A stretch of DNA of 64,000 nt from the NCBI RefSeq assembly GCF_000814475.1, contig NZ_JSVC01000019.1, positions 62,001 through 126,000 of the forward strand, written 5' to 3'. The notes below the pieces were generated by a model. The model worked only from the letters and a program-made list of their open reading frames with translations, was not told where the DNA came from and searched no databases. Of the stretch, positions 26,608 to 36,675 are shown piece by piece. Made by a program: the position numbers and the translations under genes. Source of the stretch: Flavihumibacter solisilvae. Its GTDB lineage: Bacteria; Bacteroidota; Bacteroidia; Chitinophagales; Chitinophagaceae. Positions within the stretch are counted from its first letter, which is position 1. Each line of letters starts with the position of its first letter.

Positions 26608-27258
26608 TCAGAGTTTTTTTGCGTCTTCGAGGAATTTCGCCAGTCCGATATCTGTCAGCGGGTGTTTCAGCAGACCGAGGATCGAATCGAGGGGGCAGGT
26701 ACATACATCAGCTCCCAGTTCAGCACATTTGATAATGTGGTTGGGATTGCGGATGGAAGCCGCAAGGATCTCGGTTTTATATCCCTGGATCCCGAAGATG
26801 TTGGCAATTTGCCCGATGAGTTCAGTTCCTTCCCAGCCGCTGTCATCAACACGGCCAATAAAAGGGGAAACATAGGCTGCGCCGGCTTTTGCAGCCAGGA
26901 TTGCCTGTCCCGCAGAAAATACAAGCGTACAGTTCGTACGGATGCCGTTATCGGTGAACCACTTGATCGCTTTTACCCCATCCTTGATCATCGGAACTTT
27001 CACAACGATATTTGGGTGAATGGCGGCAAGCTTCTTGCCTTCTTCCACGATACCGTTAAATTCTGTTGAAATCACTTCGGCGCTGATGTCGCCATCCACC
27101 ATTTCACAAATGGCTTTATAATGATTTACAATATTCTCTTCTCCACGAATTCCTTCTTTTGCCATCAGGGAAGGATTGGTTGTAACCCCGTCCAGGATGC
27201 CCAGTTCATTCGCTTCCTTGATCTGAGCCAGGTTGGCGGTATCAATAAAAAATTTCAT
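26608..27258 (-). CDS. fsa: Transaldolase-like fructose-6-phosphate aldolase (FSA/TalC family)
   Basis: 216 residues from [16 protein letters not shown], the canonical short transaldolase start. [20 protein letters not shown] (Schiff-base Lys), [32 protein letters not shown] and [13 protein letters not shown] are present, and the length is that of the small decameric subfamily. Members act either as fructose-6-phosphate aldolases or as true transaldolases; the active-site difference cannot be settled here. An upstream extension of 33 residues is hydrophobic nonsense and is rejected. The 4.5S RNA gene lies just upstream on the same strand. Confidence 0.93.
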   Translation of the reverse strand: MKFFIDTANLAQIKEANELGILDGVTTNPSLMAKEGIRGEENIVNHYKAICEMVDGDISAEVISTEFNGIVEEGKKLAAIHPNIVVKVPMIKDGVKAIKWFTDNGIRTNCTLVFSAGQAILAAKAGAAYVSPFIGRVDDSGWEGTELIGQIANIFGIQGYKTEILAASIRNPNHIIKCAELGADVCTCPLDSILGLLKHPLTDIGLAKFLEDAKKL

Positions 27259-27336
27259 GTTAAAAATTTTGACGCTGACGAAGATATGAAAAAGGAAAAC
27301 GGGAAAATTAAAAACGAAGAAAGGGGGGAAAAAAAT

Positions 27337-27431
27337 GGCAGGCTGATTACATCGCACCGCTACAACCGCTTACCCTTGCTGTCTTCCGACCCTGGGGGAG
27401 TTCAGCAGGAGCTGGCCGTGTAAGACCTGCC
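27337..27431 (-). ncRNA. ffs: Signal recognition particle RNA (4.5S, small bacterial type)
   Basis: About 95 nt on the minus strand. The apical SRP loop signature reads CAGGGTCGGAAGACAGCAAG, equivalent to the conserved GGTCCGGAAGGAAGCAGC of E. coli 4.5S RNA. The ends pair: GGCAGG at the 5' end with CCTGCC at the 3' end, then UACA with UGUA. A U-rich tract follows the 3' end (about 27329-27336). A complete promoter lies immediately upstream. It binds Ffh for co-translational targeting. Confidence 0.9.
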
Positions 27432-27436
27432 GGGCG

Positions 27437-27467
27437 CAAAGATAAGGTGCGGAGAAAACCCGGCAAA
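27437..27467 (-). promoter_or_regulatory. Promoter of the 4.5S RNA gene
   Basis: On the minus strand TTTG (27464-27467), a 19-nt spacer and TATCTTTG (27437-27444) match the -33/-7 consensus. The predicted start near 27431 coincides with the first base of the terminal helix of the RNA. Confidence 0.75.
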
Positions 27468-27484
27468 AATAAATCTGATATTTT

Positions 27485-28777
27485 TCATCTTGGCCTTCCT
27501 GCGAGTGAATTGATCCTGCTGTATGCTACGAGTTCATCAGCCCTGCCGCCGATTGAGCGGTAATAGACGAGCACCGTGTAACTGTTTTCGGTTTCCCAGT
27601 AATTTCCTTCGGTGAGATCCATTGAAAACCATGCTTTATTCCCCTCTCCTTCCAACAGCGCATAGCCGTAATCGTAATATCCCTGTTTCAGCCAAAGTGA
27701 AGTTTCATATACATTAAGTTCCTTATTGAAGATCATTTTAGCCTGCGGATCCTTCCCGTAATTAGTGAGTTCGCCGAACAGGTAAAGATCTTTGCGGAAA
27801 GGCATTCCGCCTGGTGGCCGGTAACGGAAATATACAGTTGCGTAATCGCCCTGCCAGTAAGGATTCATTCCATCGAGCGTTTCATTATAATACATGCCGT
27901 TGGCGTCACGAAAAAATACAAATCGCTGTGAGGCACGGTCCGCATCCGTTTTTACGTAAACATCAGTGTGATCCTTTCCGTAAGATGCGCTGTCAACCCG
28001 GTCGCTTTGCAACCTGAAGCTGCGGAGATCCAGCCACCGCCACTCCTTCCCTGCCGGAAATACTGCATCCTGTTCGGTATTATATTCCAGGATCTGCTGA
28101 CGGATGAATGTTGGCCGGAGTGCTGTTTTTTTGTTATCCCAGCGGTTATTCTGCAAAATGAAAACAGAGATCTGCTGCATAGCATTAACCAGATTCAGCT
28201 TTTGTGCATTCACGGTAAAGACGATTTTCTGGTGGGTCTGGAAAAGCTGGTTATTGTACGGTTGCTGCACCTGTACGCCAATAGATGCCTTTTCATCCAC
28301 AACAAGTACCCTGCGCGTGAACGCCAGTTGATTGGGATCACCATTAAGGAAGACCTTCAACAGGTAGTTGCCGGATCTTGAAGGACCGCTGCTGCGGTCA
28401 GGCAGTATCTGCGTATAGTGCGTGTAGCGGGTCAGTGCAACAGAAGAACTCCTGTATGTAATAATACGTTGCTGGGTAAATCCGCGGATATAGTCCATCG
28501 GGCTGAGATTGGCAACGCTCCAGTCGGCATTGCAGAGCTGCCAGGTATAGGAGTACGCTTTTGTGCCGGCTTCACGGTCATCGAAGTGAAGCTCCAGCTG
28601 GTCTGAACTTCCAAGCCGGATCACGGGATAACCCAATGGGTTGCCCACAGTATGCAGTTTAACGTTCTGGATATTGTTCAGGTAAATGACATCTGCTTCC
28701 TGGGCCAGCACCATGGTGACGGGCAACAGGAAAATGAGGGCCGGCAGCAGGATCAGGCGTATATGCTTTCCTATCAT
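27485..28777 (-). CDS. DUF5103 (type IX secretion system plug-type) protein
   Basis: 430 residues with a signal peptide (ending near VLAQE). QNVKLHTVGNPLGYPVIRLGSSDQL, YSYTWQLCNADWSVANLSPMDYIRGF and later FRYRPPGGMPFRKDLYLFGELTNYG are typical of the DUF5103 family, proposed to plug the SprA translocon of the type IX secretion system. No lipobox is seen. Widely conserved in Bacteroidota and usually a single copy. It is divergent from the FtsX-type permease with a 73-nt spacer. Confidence 0.85.
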   Translation of the reverse strand: MIGKHIRLILLPALIFLLPVTMVLAQEADVIYLNNIQNVKLHTVGNPLGYPVIRLGSSDQLELHFDDREAGTKAYSYTWQLCNADWSVANLSPMDYIRGFTQQRIITYRSSSVALTRYTHYTQILPDRSSGPSRSGNYLLKVFLNGDPNQLAFTRRVLVVDEKASIGVQVQQPYNNQLFQTHQKIVFTVNAQKLNLVNAMQQISVFILQNNRWDNKKTALRPTFIRQQILEYNTEQDAVFPAGKEWRWLDLRSFRLQSDRVDSASYGKDHTDVYVKTDADRASQRFVFFRDANGMYYNETLDGMNPYWQGDYATVYFRYRPPGGMPFRKDLYLFGELTNYGKDPQAKMIFNKELNVYETSLWLKQGYYDYGYALLEGEGNKAWFSMDLTEGNYWETENSYTVLVYYRSIGGRADELVAYSRINSLAGRPR

Positions 28778-28823
28778 AATACAATGCTACAAATTGCCGG
28801 CGGTTTTAACCACGATTCTGGTT

Positions 28824-28831
28824 TATATTTG
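28824..28831 (+). promoter_or_regulatory. -7 element upstream of the FtsX-type permease gene
   Basis: TATATTTG matches the TAnnTTTG consensus. No well-spaced -33 element was found. Transcription would start near 28836, leaving about 15 nt before the TTG start at 28851 and no ATG in between, which supports the TTG start. Confidence 0.5.
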
Positions 28832-28850
28832 CCCATTAAAATCATCTTGA

Positions 28851-30083
28851 TTGAAGATCGCCGGATACATTGCCCGCAGGGTGGCCTTTAACCCGCAGAA
28901 ATCCTTTTCCCGATTTATCATCCGGCTCGCGATTGCCGCCACTACCATCAGTGTAACGGCAATGATCATTGCACTGGCATTCACAAACGGATTCCAGCAT
29001 GCGATCAGCCAGAAAATTTTCAGTTTCTGGGGTCATATCCGCGTCCAGCATTATGAACCGGAAAAGGTAATCATCGCCGAAGAGTTTCCCATTGCAAAAA
29101 ATGACACGGTTCAGCAACTTGTAAATACCGTCAGTGGCATAGAGCATATCCAGGCCTATGCAACGAAAAACGCGATCCTGAAAACCGCTGAAAGCATTGA
29201 AGGAATCCTGTTCAAGGGCGTGGAAAAAGACTATGATACAGACAGGCTGAAAAGTTTCCTGAAAGAAGGACGCTGGATGCAATTCCCTGACAGTGGTTAC
29301 AGCAACGATATTGTATTGTCAACCTACACAGCAAGCCAGCTGAACTTAAAAGTAAATGACCCCATTCTTATTTACTTCATCCAGAATGACGGTTCAGCGC
29401 CAAGGGTACGAAAGCTGAATGTTTCCGGAATTTATAAAACGGGAATAGAAGACTACGATAAACTTATTGCACTAGGCGATATCAGGCTGATCCAGCGGCT
29501 GAACAACTGGAGCCCTGACCAGATAGGCGGATATGAGATCTTCCTCAAAGATTACAGGAAAATGGATACTTTGAATGAAACGATCTTCAACCACCTTCCC
29601 GCATTGTGGAACAGCCGCACAATCCGGGAAATCTATCCCAACATCTTTGACTGGCTGGCATTGCAGGACAAAACAATCTTAATAGTACTGATCATCATGA
29701 TCATTGTTGCCGTGCTGAATCTCATTACCTGCCTCATTATCCTGGTGCTGGAAAGAACGAGGATGGTCGGTGTTCTTAAAGCGCTGGGAGCATTTAACGG
29801 AACCATCCAACAGATCTTTCTCTATCATGGTGCAGTGATCACGCTGACAGGTATACTCATGGGAAATATCCTTGCATTCCTGCTGATGTTTTTCCAGGAC
29901 AGGTATGGTTTCATCAATCTTCCCGAGGACATGTATTACATCTCGAAGGCAGAGGTCAGGATAGTCCCCTGGCATATTTTAGCTGTAAATGCCGGCACTT
30001 TCCTTATCTGTATACTCGTGTTACTAATTCCCACATTGATCATCCGGCGGATCCAGCCGGTAAAAGCGATTCAATTTAAGTAA
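28851..30083 (+). CDS. FtsX/LolC-type ABC transporter permease
   Basis: 410 residues with the LolC/LolE/MacB layout. There is one membrane segment near the N-terminus (about 25-48, LAIAATTISVTAMIIALAFT), a large periplasmic domain (about 50-265), and three C-terminal segments (about 272-300, 318-345, 372-398) with the FtsX-like LERTRMVGVLKALGA motif. The start codon is TTG (28851); the next in-frame ATG lies inside the first membrane helix. Lipoprotein release to the outer membrane is the likely task, but no ATP-binding partner is adjacent. Confidence 0.87.
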   Translation: MKIAGYIARRVAFNPQKSFSRFIIRLAIAATTISVTAMIIALAFTNGFQHAISQKIFSFWGHIRVQHYEPEKVIIAEEFPIAKNDTVQQLVNTVSGIEHIQAYATKNAILKTAESIEGILFKGVEKDYDTDRLKSFLKEGRWMQFPDSGYSNDIVLSTYTASQLNLKVNDPILIYFIQNDGSAPRVRKLNVSGIYKTGIEDYDKLIALGDIRLIQRLNNWSPDQIGGYEIFLKDYRKMDTLNETIFNHLPALWNSRTIREIYPNIFDWLALQDKTILIVLIIMIIVAVLNLITCLIILVLERTRMVGVLKALGAFNGTIQQIFLYHGAVITLTGILMGNILAFLLMFFQDRYGFINLPEDMYYISKAEVRIVPWHILAVNAGTFLICILVLLIPTLIIRRIQPVKAIQFK

Positions 30084-30099
30084 GACCGGAAGTTGGTCG

Positions 30100-30123
30100 A
30101 TAAGTGAATAAGTCAATAAGTGA
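30100..30123. repeat. Short 8-nt tandem repeat (3 copies)
   Basis: ATAAGTGA, ATAAGTCA and ATAAGTGA stand head to tail between the convergent permease and TrmH-like genes. It is too short for an SSR with known function; replication slippage is the simplest origin. Confidence 0.6.
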
Positions 30124-30128
30124 ACGAA

Positions 30129-30857
30129 CTACCTGGCGAGGTGAGATAATAAAATGCCAGTGGCTACTGCGGCATTGAGGGATTCGGCTTCACCAATACG
30201 CGGGATGGTGACGAAACTTTTTAACGCAGCCATCAGGTCAGCCCTGATACCTTTGGACTCATTTCCGATGACCAATGCCGACGGACCATGCGGCTTAACT
30301 TCCTGCATCGGCAGACCCCCGAGCGTGGCCGCATAAAAAGTACGGTGCGCATGCTGCTTCACATATTGCAGGAGGTTAGTATACGTCACTTCTACCCTGC
30401 CGATACTTGCCATGGTACTCTGGATGACCTTGGGATTGAAAGCATCTGCGCAATCCTCGCTGCAAACAACCTGTGTTATGCCATACCAATCTGCGATCCG
30501 GATAATGGTTCCGAGATTCCCCGGATCCTGGATCCCATCAAGCAGCAATTGCCAGCCGCCAGTATTCGTAACAACATGCGGTTTATAAAATATTCCCAAA
30601 ACCTGGTTTGGTGTCTTCTGGAATGAAAGCCTTTCAAGGTCTGCTTCATCGATAGTAACGGACCATGGTTCATCCTTCCATTTGTCTGCAAATGCCCACC
30701 ACTCCGAAGTCCCATACACCTGCTTAACCCTGATATGACTCATCCCGATCAATTCTCCAACGATCTTTGGTCCTTCAGCAACAAAGACATCTTCTTCATC
30801 CCTGAATTTTTTGTGGCTCAAACTTTGGATATATTTGACCTGATTTTTTGTAACCAT
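30129..30857 (-). CDS. TrmH/SpoU-family RNA 2'-O-methyltransferase
   Basis: About 242 residues. An N-terminal substrate-binding domain (KYIQSLSHKKFRDEEDVFVAEGPKIVGELI) precedes the SPOUT catalytic domain with its knotted motifs: LLDGIQDPGNLGTIIRIADWYG (motif 1), ALVIGNESKGI (motif 2) and IPRIGEAESLNAAVATGILLSHL (motif 3). It methylates a ribose in rRNA or tRNA; the target is not evident. A TTG at 30863 would add two residues; the ATG at 30857 is used. Divergent from the TamL-like gene by 29 nt. Confidence 0.93.
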   Translation of the reverse strand: MVTKNQVKYIQSLSHKKFRDEEDVFVAEGPKIVGELIGMSHIRVKQVYGTSEWWAFADKWKDEPWSVTIDEADLERLSFQKTPNQVLGIFYKPHVVTNTGGWQLLLDGIQDPGNLGTIIRIADWYGITQVVCSEDCADAFNPKVIQSTMASIGRVEVTYTNLLQYVKQHAHRTFYAATLGGLPMQEVKPHGPSALVIGNESKGIRADLMAALKSFVTIPRIGEAESLNAAVATGILLSHLAR

Positions 30858-30886
30858 CACCAATTTTATATTTTCCCGGGCAGCCT

Positions 30887-33256
30887 ATGCGAGCAAGTAT
30901 AACCAACACGTACATCCGTAATTATTATTACCGGATGCTCATTTGGTTACCGATGCTGCTGGCTTCCGGATGCAAGGTTATAAAAAATTACAACCCTGAT
31001 AAACCTTTTGTTTATAAAACCGACATCAGGCTGGTTACCAAAATGCCGCTGACTGACAAGGCAAACCTTCTCAGCAGGATGGAAAACCAGCTTGACGACA
31101 GCATCCGTGTGCCCTGGACGCGGAAAGCGTTTTTGAAAAGGGTACTGGATAAACCCCATGTTTTCGACACCAGTTTTGCCGTGAAGTCTGTGCAGTATCT
31201 CAATGACCTGCTTCGGTCTAACGGGTTCATGTATGGGGCGGTTACGTGGGACAGCAGCATGCGGGTGGTTCGGGACCGCAAGCAATCCCGCAAGAAAAAA
31301 ACCGGCATTTACCAACACCGGGTCACGGTTAATTTCCATGTCGAAACCGGCAAACAGTTAAAGTTTGATTCGGTAAGTTATGTCTTCAGGGACTCAAACC
31401 TGCAGGCACTTGCACTGGTAAACATCCAGGAATCGCTGATCAAAAAAGGCGAGCCTTTTACCAAGGAAAAAATTGCCCGGGAGCTTGACAGGCTGCTCCT
31501 GATTTACCGCAACAACGGCTACCTCAAGATCAGCAGGGAAGATATTTACGCGGAAGTAGATACGGTGGTGGCCGGACTCATAGACCCGGGACTAGACCCT
31601 TTTGAGCAGATCCGCCTGCTGGAAGAAGTGCGGCTCAGGCGGGAAAATCCACAGATCGATGTCAGCTTCCGGCAACGGGGAACCGAAAACCCGGTCCACC
31701 TGCACCAGTTCAGGATCCGCAACGTCCAGATTTACCCCGACCGTTCACTCGTACTGGATACCATACCGGTGTATAAGGACACGATTATAAGGAATGGCAT
31801 TACGATCCTCCGGAACAGCAGGGTCTTCAAATCCAGCTTCCTTACAAGGAATAATACTCTTATACCGGGCAGGATTTACAAACTCAATGACGAGATCCGG
31901 ACAAAAAACAACTTCGGGCAAATGAGCGCGCTGCAAACACTGGATTTGCAGCTCTTCCCGGTTGACAGCATTTCCGTTGTGGACGCCAGAATAAACCTGT
32001 ACCCGGCAAAAAAGCAAAACGTCAATGTTGATCTCGAAGCCAGCAGGAACGCGTCTGATGTGGTGACTACCAGTAACCTTTTTGGCCTCGGTGTCACTTT
32101 CGGCTACCGGAATAAGAATGTGGACAAACAATCCATCCTCTCCAATACAAATCTTAGGTTCGGTATAGAACTGGGTAACCAGGGACAGTTCATCCAGACC
32201 TTCCAGACCAGCCTGAGCCAGAGTTTCGCGATCCCGAAATTCGTGGCGCCCTTCCGCATCAAGGCTGAGAAGAACCTGGTTTCTGCCAAAACCATCCTTA
32301 ACGCGAACGGTTCTTTTACAGACCGACGCGATTTTTATGCGGTACAGTCGATCAATACTTCCATCGGCTACGACTGGATAAATAAAAAGAACCGCAACTG
32401 GTTTTACAGCCCCCTGAATATTGAGTTTGTGCGGGTATTCTCAACTGACAGCCTCGAAAACCTGTTCGACAGTATCCCGAACCTGCGCAATTCATTTAAC
32501 GACGGGCTCATCATCAGCCAGTATCTCATCCTGCGGAATTCATGGACAAAAGGGAACAAACTTTTTACCTTAAAGATCCAGACGGAAGAGAGCGGTGCGC
32601 TATTCGGACTTGTGAAATCATTTGACCTGCAGGGTCGGCTATCAAGGTATGTAAAAGCGGATGTGGATTTCCGTTATTATGTTACGCACCCGAGAAGTTC
32701 CTGGGCGTTCAGGATCTTTACCGGTGTTGGTGTTCCCTATGGCCAGCAGGTAGATACACTCGGTGTCGTCTCGAAGGAGACCAATTTGCCATTCTTCAAA
32801 TCGTATTTTGCCGGTGGCCCCAGCAGTATGCGTGCGTGGCAGGTCAGGCAGCTGGGACCAGGTTCTTCGCAGATCTTCGAAAACACGAATGCAGACCGTT
32901 TTGCCGATGTACAGTTTGAAGCAAATGCCGAATACCGGTTCAATATTGGTGTGTTGTTCGGCATCAATGTAAAGAGTGCATTGTTTACCGATATCGGGAA
33001 TATCTGGTACAGGAATAACCAGGGGGATCCGGAACTTGATAATGCGGTATTCAAATTCAATACCTTCTACCGGGATCTTGCCGTTGCCGGTGGTACCAGT
33101 CTTCGTTTTGACTTCTCGTACTTCCTGATCCGCTTCGACTGGGCGTACAAGCTGAAAGATCCTTTTTTCTCCTATAATAACAACGGGTGGTTCTATGGCG
33201 ACAATATGAAAATCGGGAAGGGCCAGTTCCAGCTCGGGATCAATTACCCGTTCTGA
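30887..33256 (+). CDS. TamL-like BamA/TamA-family outer-membrane lipoprotein
   Basis: 789 residues. The N-terminus has a lipobox (LLASGC, Cys about 29), then POTRA-like repeats (about 60-400) and a C-terminal 16-strand Omp85 barrel. The barrel signature GGPSSMRAWQVRQLGPGS is equivalent to the conserved lid-loop VRGF/Y region of Omp85 proteins. In Bacteroidota, TamL replaces TamA as a lipid-anchored barrel that works with TamB. No tamB is adjacent in this window. An ATG at 30935 (MLIWLP) would give a shorter, more standard signal peptide and is a real alternative. Confidence 0.88.
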   Translation: MRASITNTYIRNYYYRMLIWLPMLLASGCKVIKNYNPDKPFVYKTDIRLVTKMPLTDKANLLSRMENQLDDSIRVPWTRKAFLKRVLDKPHVFDTSFAVKSVQYLNDLLRSNGFMYGAVTWDSSMRVVRDRKQSRKKKTGIYQHRVTVNFHVETGKQLKFDSVSYVFRDSNLQALALVNIQESLIKKGEPFTKEKIARELDRLLLIYRNNGYLKISREDIYAEVDTVVAGLIDPGLDPFEQIRLLEEVRLRRENPQIDVSFRQRGTENPVHLHQFRIRNVQIYPDRSLVLDTIPVYKDTIIRNGITILRNSRVFKSSFLTRNNTLIPGRIYKLNDEIRTKNNFGQMSALQTLDLQLFPVDSISVVDARINLYPAKKQNVNVDLEASRNASDVVTTSNLFGLGVTFGYRNKNVDKQSILSNTNLRFGIELGNQGQFIQTFQTSLSQSFAIPKFVAPFRIKAEKNLVSAKTILNANGSFTDRRDFYAVQSINTSIGYDWINKKNRNWFYSPLNIEFVRVFSTDSLENLFDSIPNLRNSFNDGLIISQYLILRNSWTKGNKLFTLKIQTEESGALFGLVKSFDLQGRLSRYVKADVDFRYYVTHPRSSWAFRIFTGVGVPYGQQVDTLGVVSKETNLPFFKSYFAGGPSSMRAWQVRQLGPGSSQIFENTNADRFADVQFEANAEYRFNIGVLFGINVKSALFTDIGNIWYRNNQGDPELDNAVFKFNTFYRDLAVAGGTSLRFDFSYFLIRFDWAYKLKDPFFSYNNNGWFYGDNMKIGKGQFQLGINYPF

Positions 33257-33948
33257 TACTGTTTCCTGGTATCGCCAATCATTTTCTCAGCCTTTTCAAT
33301 GGTCAAGGCATCGCTAACCAGGAATTCACCGATGCGTGTACGCCTGAGACTGCTCAGGTATCCACCGCAACCTAATGCGGCGCCGAAATCATTTGCAAGA
33401 CTACGGATATAAGTGCCGGTTGAACAAACTACACGGAAGGAAACAACAGGCAGCGATATATCGGTGAGTTCAAAAGTGCTGATGGTAACCTGCCGCGGTT
33501 CCAGTTGTACGTCCTGCCCTTTCCGGGCAAGTTCATAAACCCGTTTGCCATTGATCTTGATCGCGGAATGAATGGGAGGAACCTGCAGTATGGTTCCGGT
33601 GAACTGTTGCGTTGCAGCTTCAAGTATGGCCTTATCGATACCGGAATAATCCATGGAATTCACCGGCTCGCTTTCGAGGTCAAACGTAGGTGTAACCGCA
33701 CCGATTGTAATGGTGCCTGTATACTCCTTCTCCCGGGCCATATATTCATTGATCCTTTTAGTAAACTTTCCTGTGCAGATGATCAGGAGCCCCGTTGCGA
33801 GCGGATCCAGGGTGCCGGCATGGCCCACCTTTTTTATTCCCACCATATTCCTGATCTTCCTGACTGCGTCGAATGAAGTCCAGTCCAACGGTTTGTCAAT
33901 CAATAAAACCTGTCCTTCCGCAAATGGATTGTTTGGAGCCTGCTGCAC
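33244..33948 (-). CDS. truB: tRNA pseudouridine(55) synthase
   Basis: About 234 residues. GQVLLIDKPLDWTSFDAVRKIR, KVGHAGTLDPLATGLLIIC (catalytic Asp in GTLDPLA), TGTYIRSLANDFG and the C-terminal LRRTRIGEF are the TruB family motifs. An ATG at 34002 would overlap the M48 gene by 23 nt. A TACCTTTG promoter -7 element lies at 33962-33969 on the minus strand, just upstream of the GTG at 33948, so that start is preferred. The start choice is moderately uncertain. It makes psi55 in the T loop of all elongator tRNAs. Confidence 0.92.
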   Translation of the reverse strand: MQQAPNNPFAEGQVLLIDKPLDWTSFDAVRKIRNMVGIKKVGHAGTLDPLATGLLIICTGKFTKRINEYMAREKEYTGTITIGAVTPTFDLESEPVNSMDYSGIDKAILEAATQQFTGTILQVPPIHSAIKINGKRVYELARKGQDVQLEPRQVTISTFELTDISLPVVSFRVVCSTGTYIRSLANDFGAALGCGGYLSSLRRTRIGEFLVSDALTIEKAEKMIGDTRKQYQNG

Positions 33949-33979
33949 AAAAAAATTTTGGCAAAGGTACGTATCGGAA

Positions 33980-35062
33980 TTAAGGGGCGGGGGAAGTTTC
34001 AATCGCTTTTTTCAACTGCTCCCAGTTGCTTTCCAGTTTCGGGGTCATATCGGCTTCACCAGGATGTTCCGCTACAAATTTAAGGGCATGGACGCGCCTC
34101 TCTTCGGTGAGCGGGTGCGTGCTCAAAAAGCCGGGAAGATGCACGTCTTTTTCTGCTGCCTTCAGCCGGTCCATCAGCATTACCATGCCTTGCGGGTCTA
34201 TGCGGTTGCTTAACATCCGGTGCATTCCCTGTTCATCAGCTTCTTTTTCGAGCGACCGGGAATAGGAAAGGCTGCGTAAGGCATTTGCCCTTCCGGCGAT
34301 AACGCCACCAATAGATCCCAGGTCCCCGAAGACCATGCTCAACACAAAATTCCCCGTAAGCTCCTGCAACATATTGCGCAGGCTGTGGCGTTCATTAATA
34401 TGAGATGATTCATGCCCGATCAATGCTACCAGTTCTTCAGGCCTGGTCATCTGCTGAAGTATTCCTTTATACACGACGATATGACCGCCCGGAATTGCAA
34501 AGGCATTTACATCCTTATCATCCACTACCGTAAACTTCAGGTTATACTTTTCGCTCATCCGTAACTGGGCGGCAAAATCAGTCAGCAGGCCGGATGCCAC
34601 GGTATCGATAGTGGCATCCTTCAGCATCGCATCAAAAATCATCTGGCCGAGCTGCGCTTCTTTCTTTGGAGAGATGAGCCTGATGCCGATTCCCGAAATC
34701 CCACTCACCACCACGTAATACATGGTGATGGCAAATAACAGGAATCCAGTCAGCAGCAGTGGCACTTTCAGCCGGCTGAGGCTTACCGACCACCTGCTTT
34801 TTCCATAGCCGGAAAGCTTAAGCAGTTCCGGCAGCGAAAAATGTTCAGCAGGCACTTCGATCTCACTGCCATCGCCAACCGAAAAAAGTGCCGACTCCGC
34901 ATTTTTTTCAAGCACACTGAATTCCTTGTAAGGGTAAGCTGCTATGAAGGCATTCGAACCCGCATCGTATAAGTGTACAGCATTGTTGAACAGCAGGATC
35001 CTCACTTCCCGTGATGATTCCGGACCAGGGGGACTGTATCTGACAATGGTGGTATCTGGCAT
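33980..35062 (-). CDS. M48-family membrane metallopeptidase
   Basis: 360 residues. A soluble N-terminal domain (about 1-95) is followed by a membrane helix (about 100-120) and a catalytic M48 domain with HESSH (about 217-221; the zinc-binding HExxH) and EKEADEQGMHRML (third ligand Glu). This arrangement resembles the BepA/LoiP or HtpX-like peptidases that police envelope proteins, with a putative N-terminal domain not seen in BepA. A GTG at 35065 would add one residue. It sits 14 nt after proS. Confidence 0.9.
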   Translation of the reverse strand: MPDTTIVRYSPPGPESSREVRILLFNNAVHLYDAGSNAFIAAYPYKEFSVLEKNAESALFSVGDGSEIEVPAEHFSLPELLKLSGYGKSRWSVSLSRLKVPLLLTGFLLFAITMYYVVVSGISGIGIRLISPKKEAQLGQMIFDAMLKDATIDTVASGLLTDFAAQLRMSEKYNLKFTVVDDKDVNAFAIPGGHIVVYKGILQQMTRPEELVALIGHESSHINERHSLRNMLQELTGNFVLSMVFGDLGSIGGVIAGRANALRSLSYSRSLEKEADEQGMHRMLSNRIDPQGMVMLMDRLKAAEKDVHLPGFLSTHPLTEERRVHALKFVAEHPGEADMTPKLESNWEQLKKAIETSPAP

Positions 35063-35079
35063 CACAACAAAGTTAAACC

Positions 35080-36555
35080 TTAGTACGCTCTCGCAAACAA
35101 TACGCGCTGGATGCTCGGGTTACCCGTCAGGATACACTTACCCGGTTCCTGTACATTATTCAGTGGGATACACCTGATGGTGGCTTTGGTCTTTTCCTTG
35201 ATCGCTTCTTCAGTTTCCGGTGTACCATCCCAATGTGCGGACAGGAAGCCTCCTTTTTCGTCCAGCAACCGCTCGAACTCGGCCCATTCGTTTACTTCCG
35301 TGATATGACTGTCGCGATATTCCTTTGCCCTGTTATACATATTTTCCTGGATCTCATCTAGCAGCGAGCTCACATAATCCGTCAGCCCTTCCATACTCAC
35401 GCTCGTTTTCTCGCGGGTATCCCTGCGGGCAATTTCCACCACGTTATTTTCGATATCGCGCGCGCCGATGGCGATCCTGACCGGAACCCCTTTCAATTCA
35501 TACTCTGCAAATTTCCAGCCTGGTCTTGAATTGTCATTGTCATCGAATTTTACGGAGATCCCTTTTGCTTTGAGCGCAGCAATTATCGGCGCAACCTTTT
35601 CACTGATTTGCGCTTTCTGCTCTTCGCCTTTGAAAATCGGGACGATAACCACCTGCAACGGTGCGATTTTGGGCGGCAGTACGAGGCCCTGGTCATCGCT
35701 ATGTGCCATTACGAGTGCGCCAATAAGCCTGGTACTTACGCCCCAGCTTGTTGCCCACACGTATTCCAGCTTGTTTTCTTTACTCAGGAATTTTACATCG
35801 AAGGCTTTGGCAAAATTCTGACCCAGGAAGTGGGAGGTTCCGGCCTGCAGTGCTTTTCCATCCTGCATGAGGGCTTCGATGCAATAGGTTTCTTCAGCAC
35901 CTGCGAAGCGTTCACTTTCCGTTTTCACCCCTTTGATGACAGGAAGGGCCATGAATTCTTCCACGAAGCTCGCATACACTTCCAGCATTTTCGTGGTCTC
36001 GTCCACAGCTTCCTGGCTGGTCGCGTGGGCGGTATGCCCCTCCTGCCAGAGAAATTCAGCCGTCCGCAGGAAAAGCCTGGTCCGCATTTCCCATCTTACC
36101 ACGTTAGCCCACTGGTTAACCAGGATGGGTAGGTCGCGGTAACTCTGGATCCAGTCCTTGTAAGTATTCCAGATGATGGTTTCGGAAGTGGGACGAACAA
36201 TCAGTTCTTCCTCAAGTTTTGCTTCAGGATCAACCACTACCCCACCGCCGTTGGGGTCATTTTTCAGCCGGTAGTGTGTCACAACGGCACACTCCTTGGC
36301 AAAGCCCTCCACATGTGCTGCTTCTTTTGAAAGGAAACTTTTAGGGATGAAAAGCGGGAAATAGGCGTTTACGTGTCCTGTTTCTTTGAACATCCTGTCG
36401 AGCTGGTCACGCATGTTTTCCCACAGCGTAAATCCATATGGTTTTATTACCATACATCCGCGAACTGCCGAGTAGTCCGCCAATCCTCCTTTCAATACCA
36501 GGTCATTGTACCATTGCGCATAATCCTCCTGCCGGCTGGTGATCTCTTTGCTCAT
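35080..36555 (-). CDS. proS: Prolyl-tRNA synthetase (short, eukaryote/archaeal-like type)
   Basis: 491 residues. [43 protein letters not shown] is followed by [49 protein letters not shown] (class II motif 2), the anticodon-binding domain (about 280-400) and a C-terminal zinc-like CAGC-lacking tail. There is no editing INS domain, as expected for the short ProS type found in Bacteroidota. It charges tRNA-Pro. Confidence 0.97.
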   Translation of the reverse strand: MSKEITSRQEDYAQWYNDLVLKGGLADYSAVRGCMVIKPYGFTLWENMRDQLDRMFKETGHVNAYFPLFIPKSFLSKEAAHVEGFAKECAVVTHYRLKNDPNGGGVVVDPEAKLEEELIVRPTSETIIWNTYKDWIQSYRDLPILVNQWANVVRWEMRTRLFLRTAEFLWQEGHTAHATSQEAVDETTKMLEVYASFVEEFMALPVIKGVKTESERFAGAEETYCIEALMQDGKALQAGTSHFLGQNFAKAFDVKFLSKENKLEYVWATSWGVSTRLIGALVMAHSDDQGLVLPPKIAPLQVVIVPIFKGEEQKAQISEKVAPIIAALKAKGISVKFDDNDNSRPGWKFAEYELKGVPVRIAIGARDIENNVVEIARRDTREKTSVSMEGLTDYVSSLLDEIQENMYNRAKEYRDSHITEVNEWAEFERLLDEKGGFLSAHWDGTPETEEAIKEKTKATIRCIPLNNVQEPGKCILTGNPSIQRVLFARAY

Positions 36556-36591
36556 TATAACTTATTGAGTTTTAACAATGTGCTTGCAACA

Positions 36592-36620
36592 TTTGAATTT
36601 GAAACGCTGTCTTATATTTG
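36592..36620 (+). promoter_or_regulatory. Promoter of the Tyr/Asn-rich lipoprotein gene
   Basis: TTTG (36592-36595) and TATATTTG (36613-36620) are separated by 17 nt, at the short end of the usual spacing. Transcription would start near 36626 and leave a 5' UTR of about 50 nt before the ATG at 36676. Confidence 0.6.
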
Positions 36621-36675
36621 TAAATTAGTACAGCGGAACGCAAAAGTAATTTTTTCAACCATTAATAGCTGAGCC

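Noticed and set aside
34940-34965. A GGTTCGAA-like tRNA T-loop signal
   Set aside because: The match is inside the M48 peptidase gene and there is no cloverleaf around it; no tRNA gene was found in the window.
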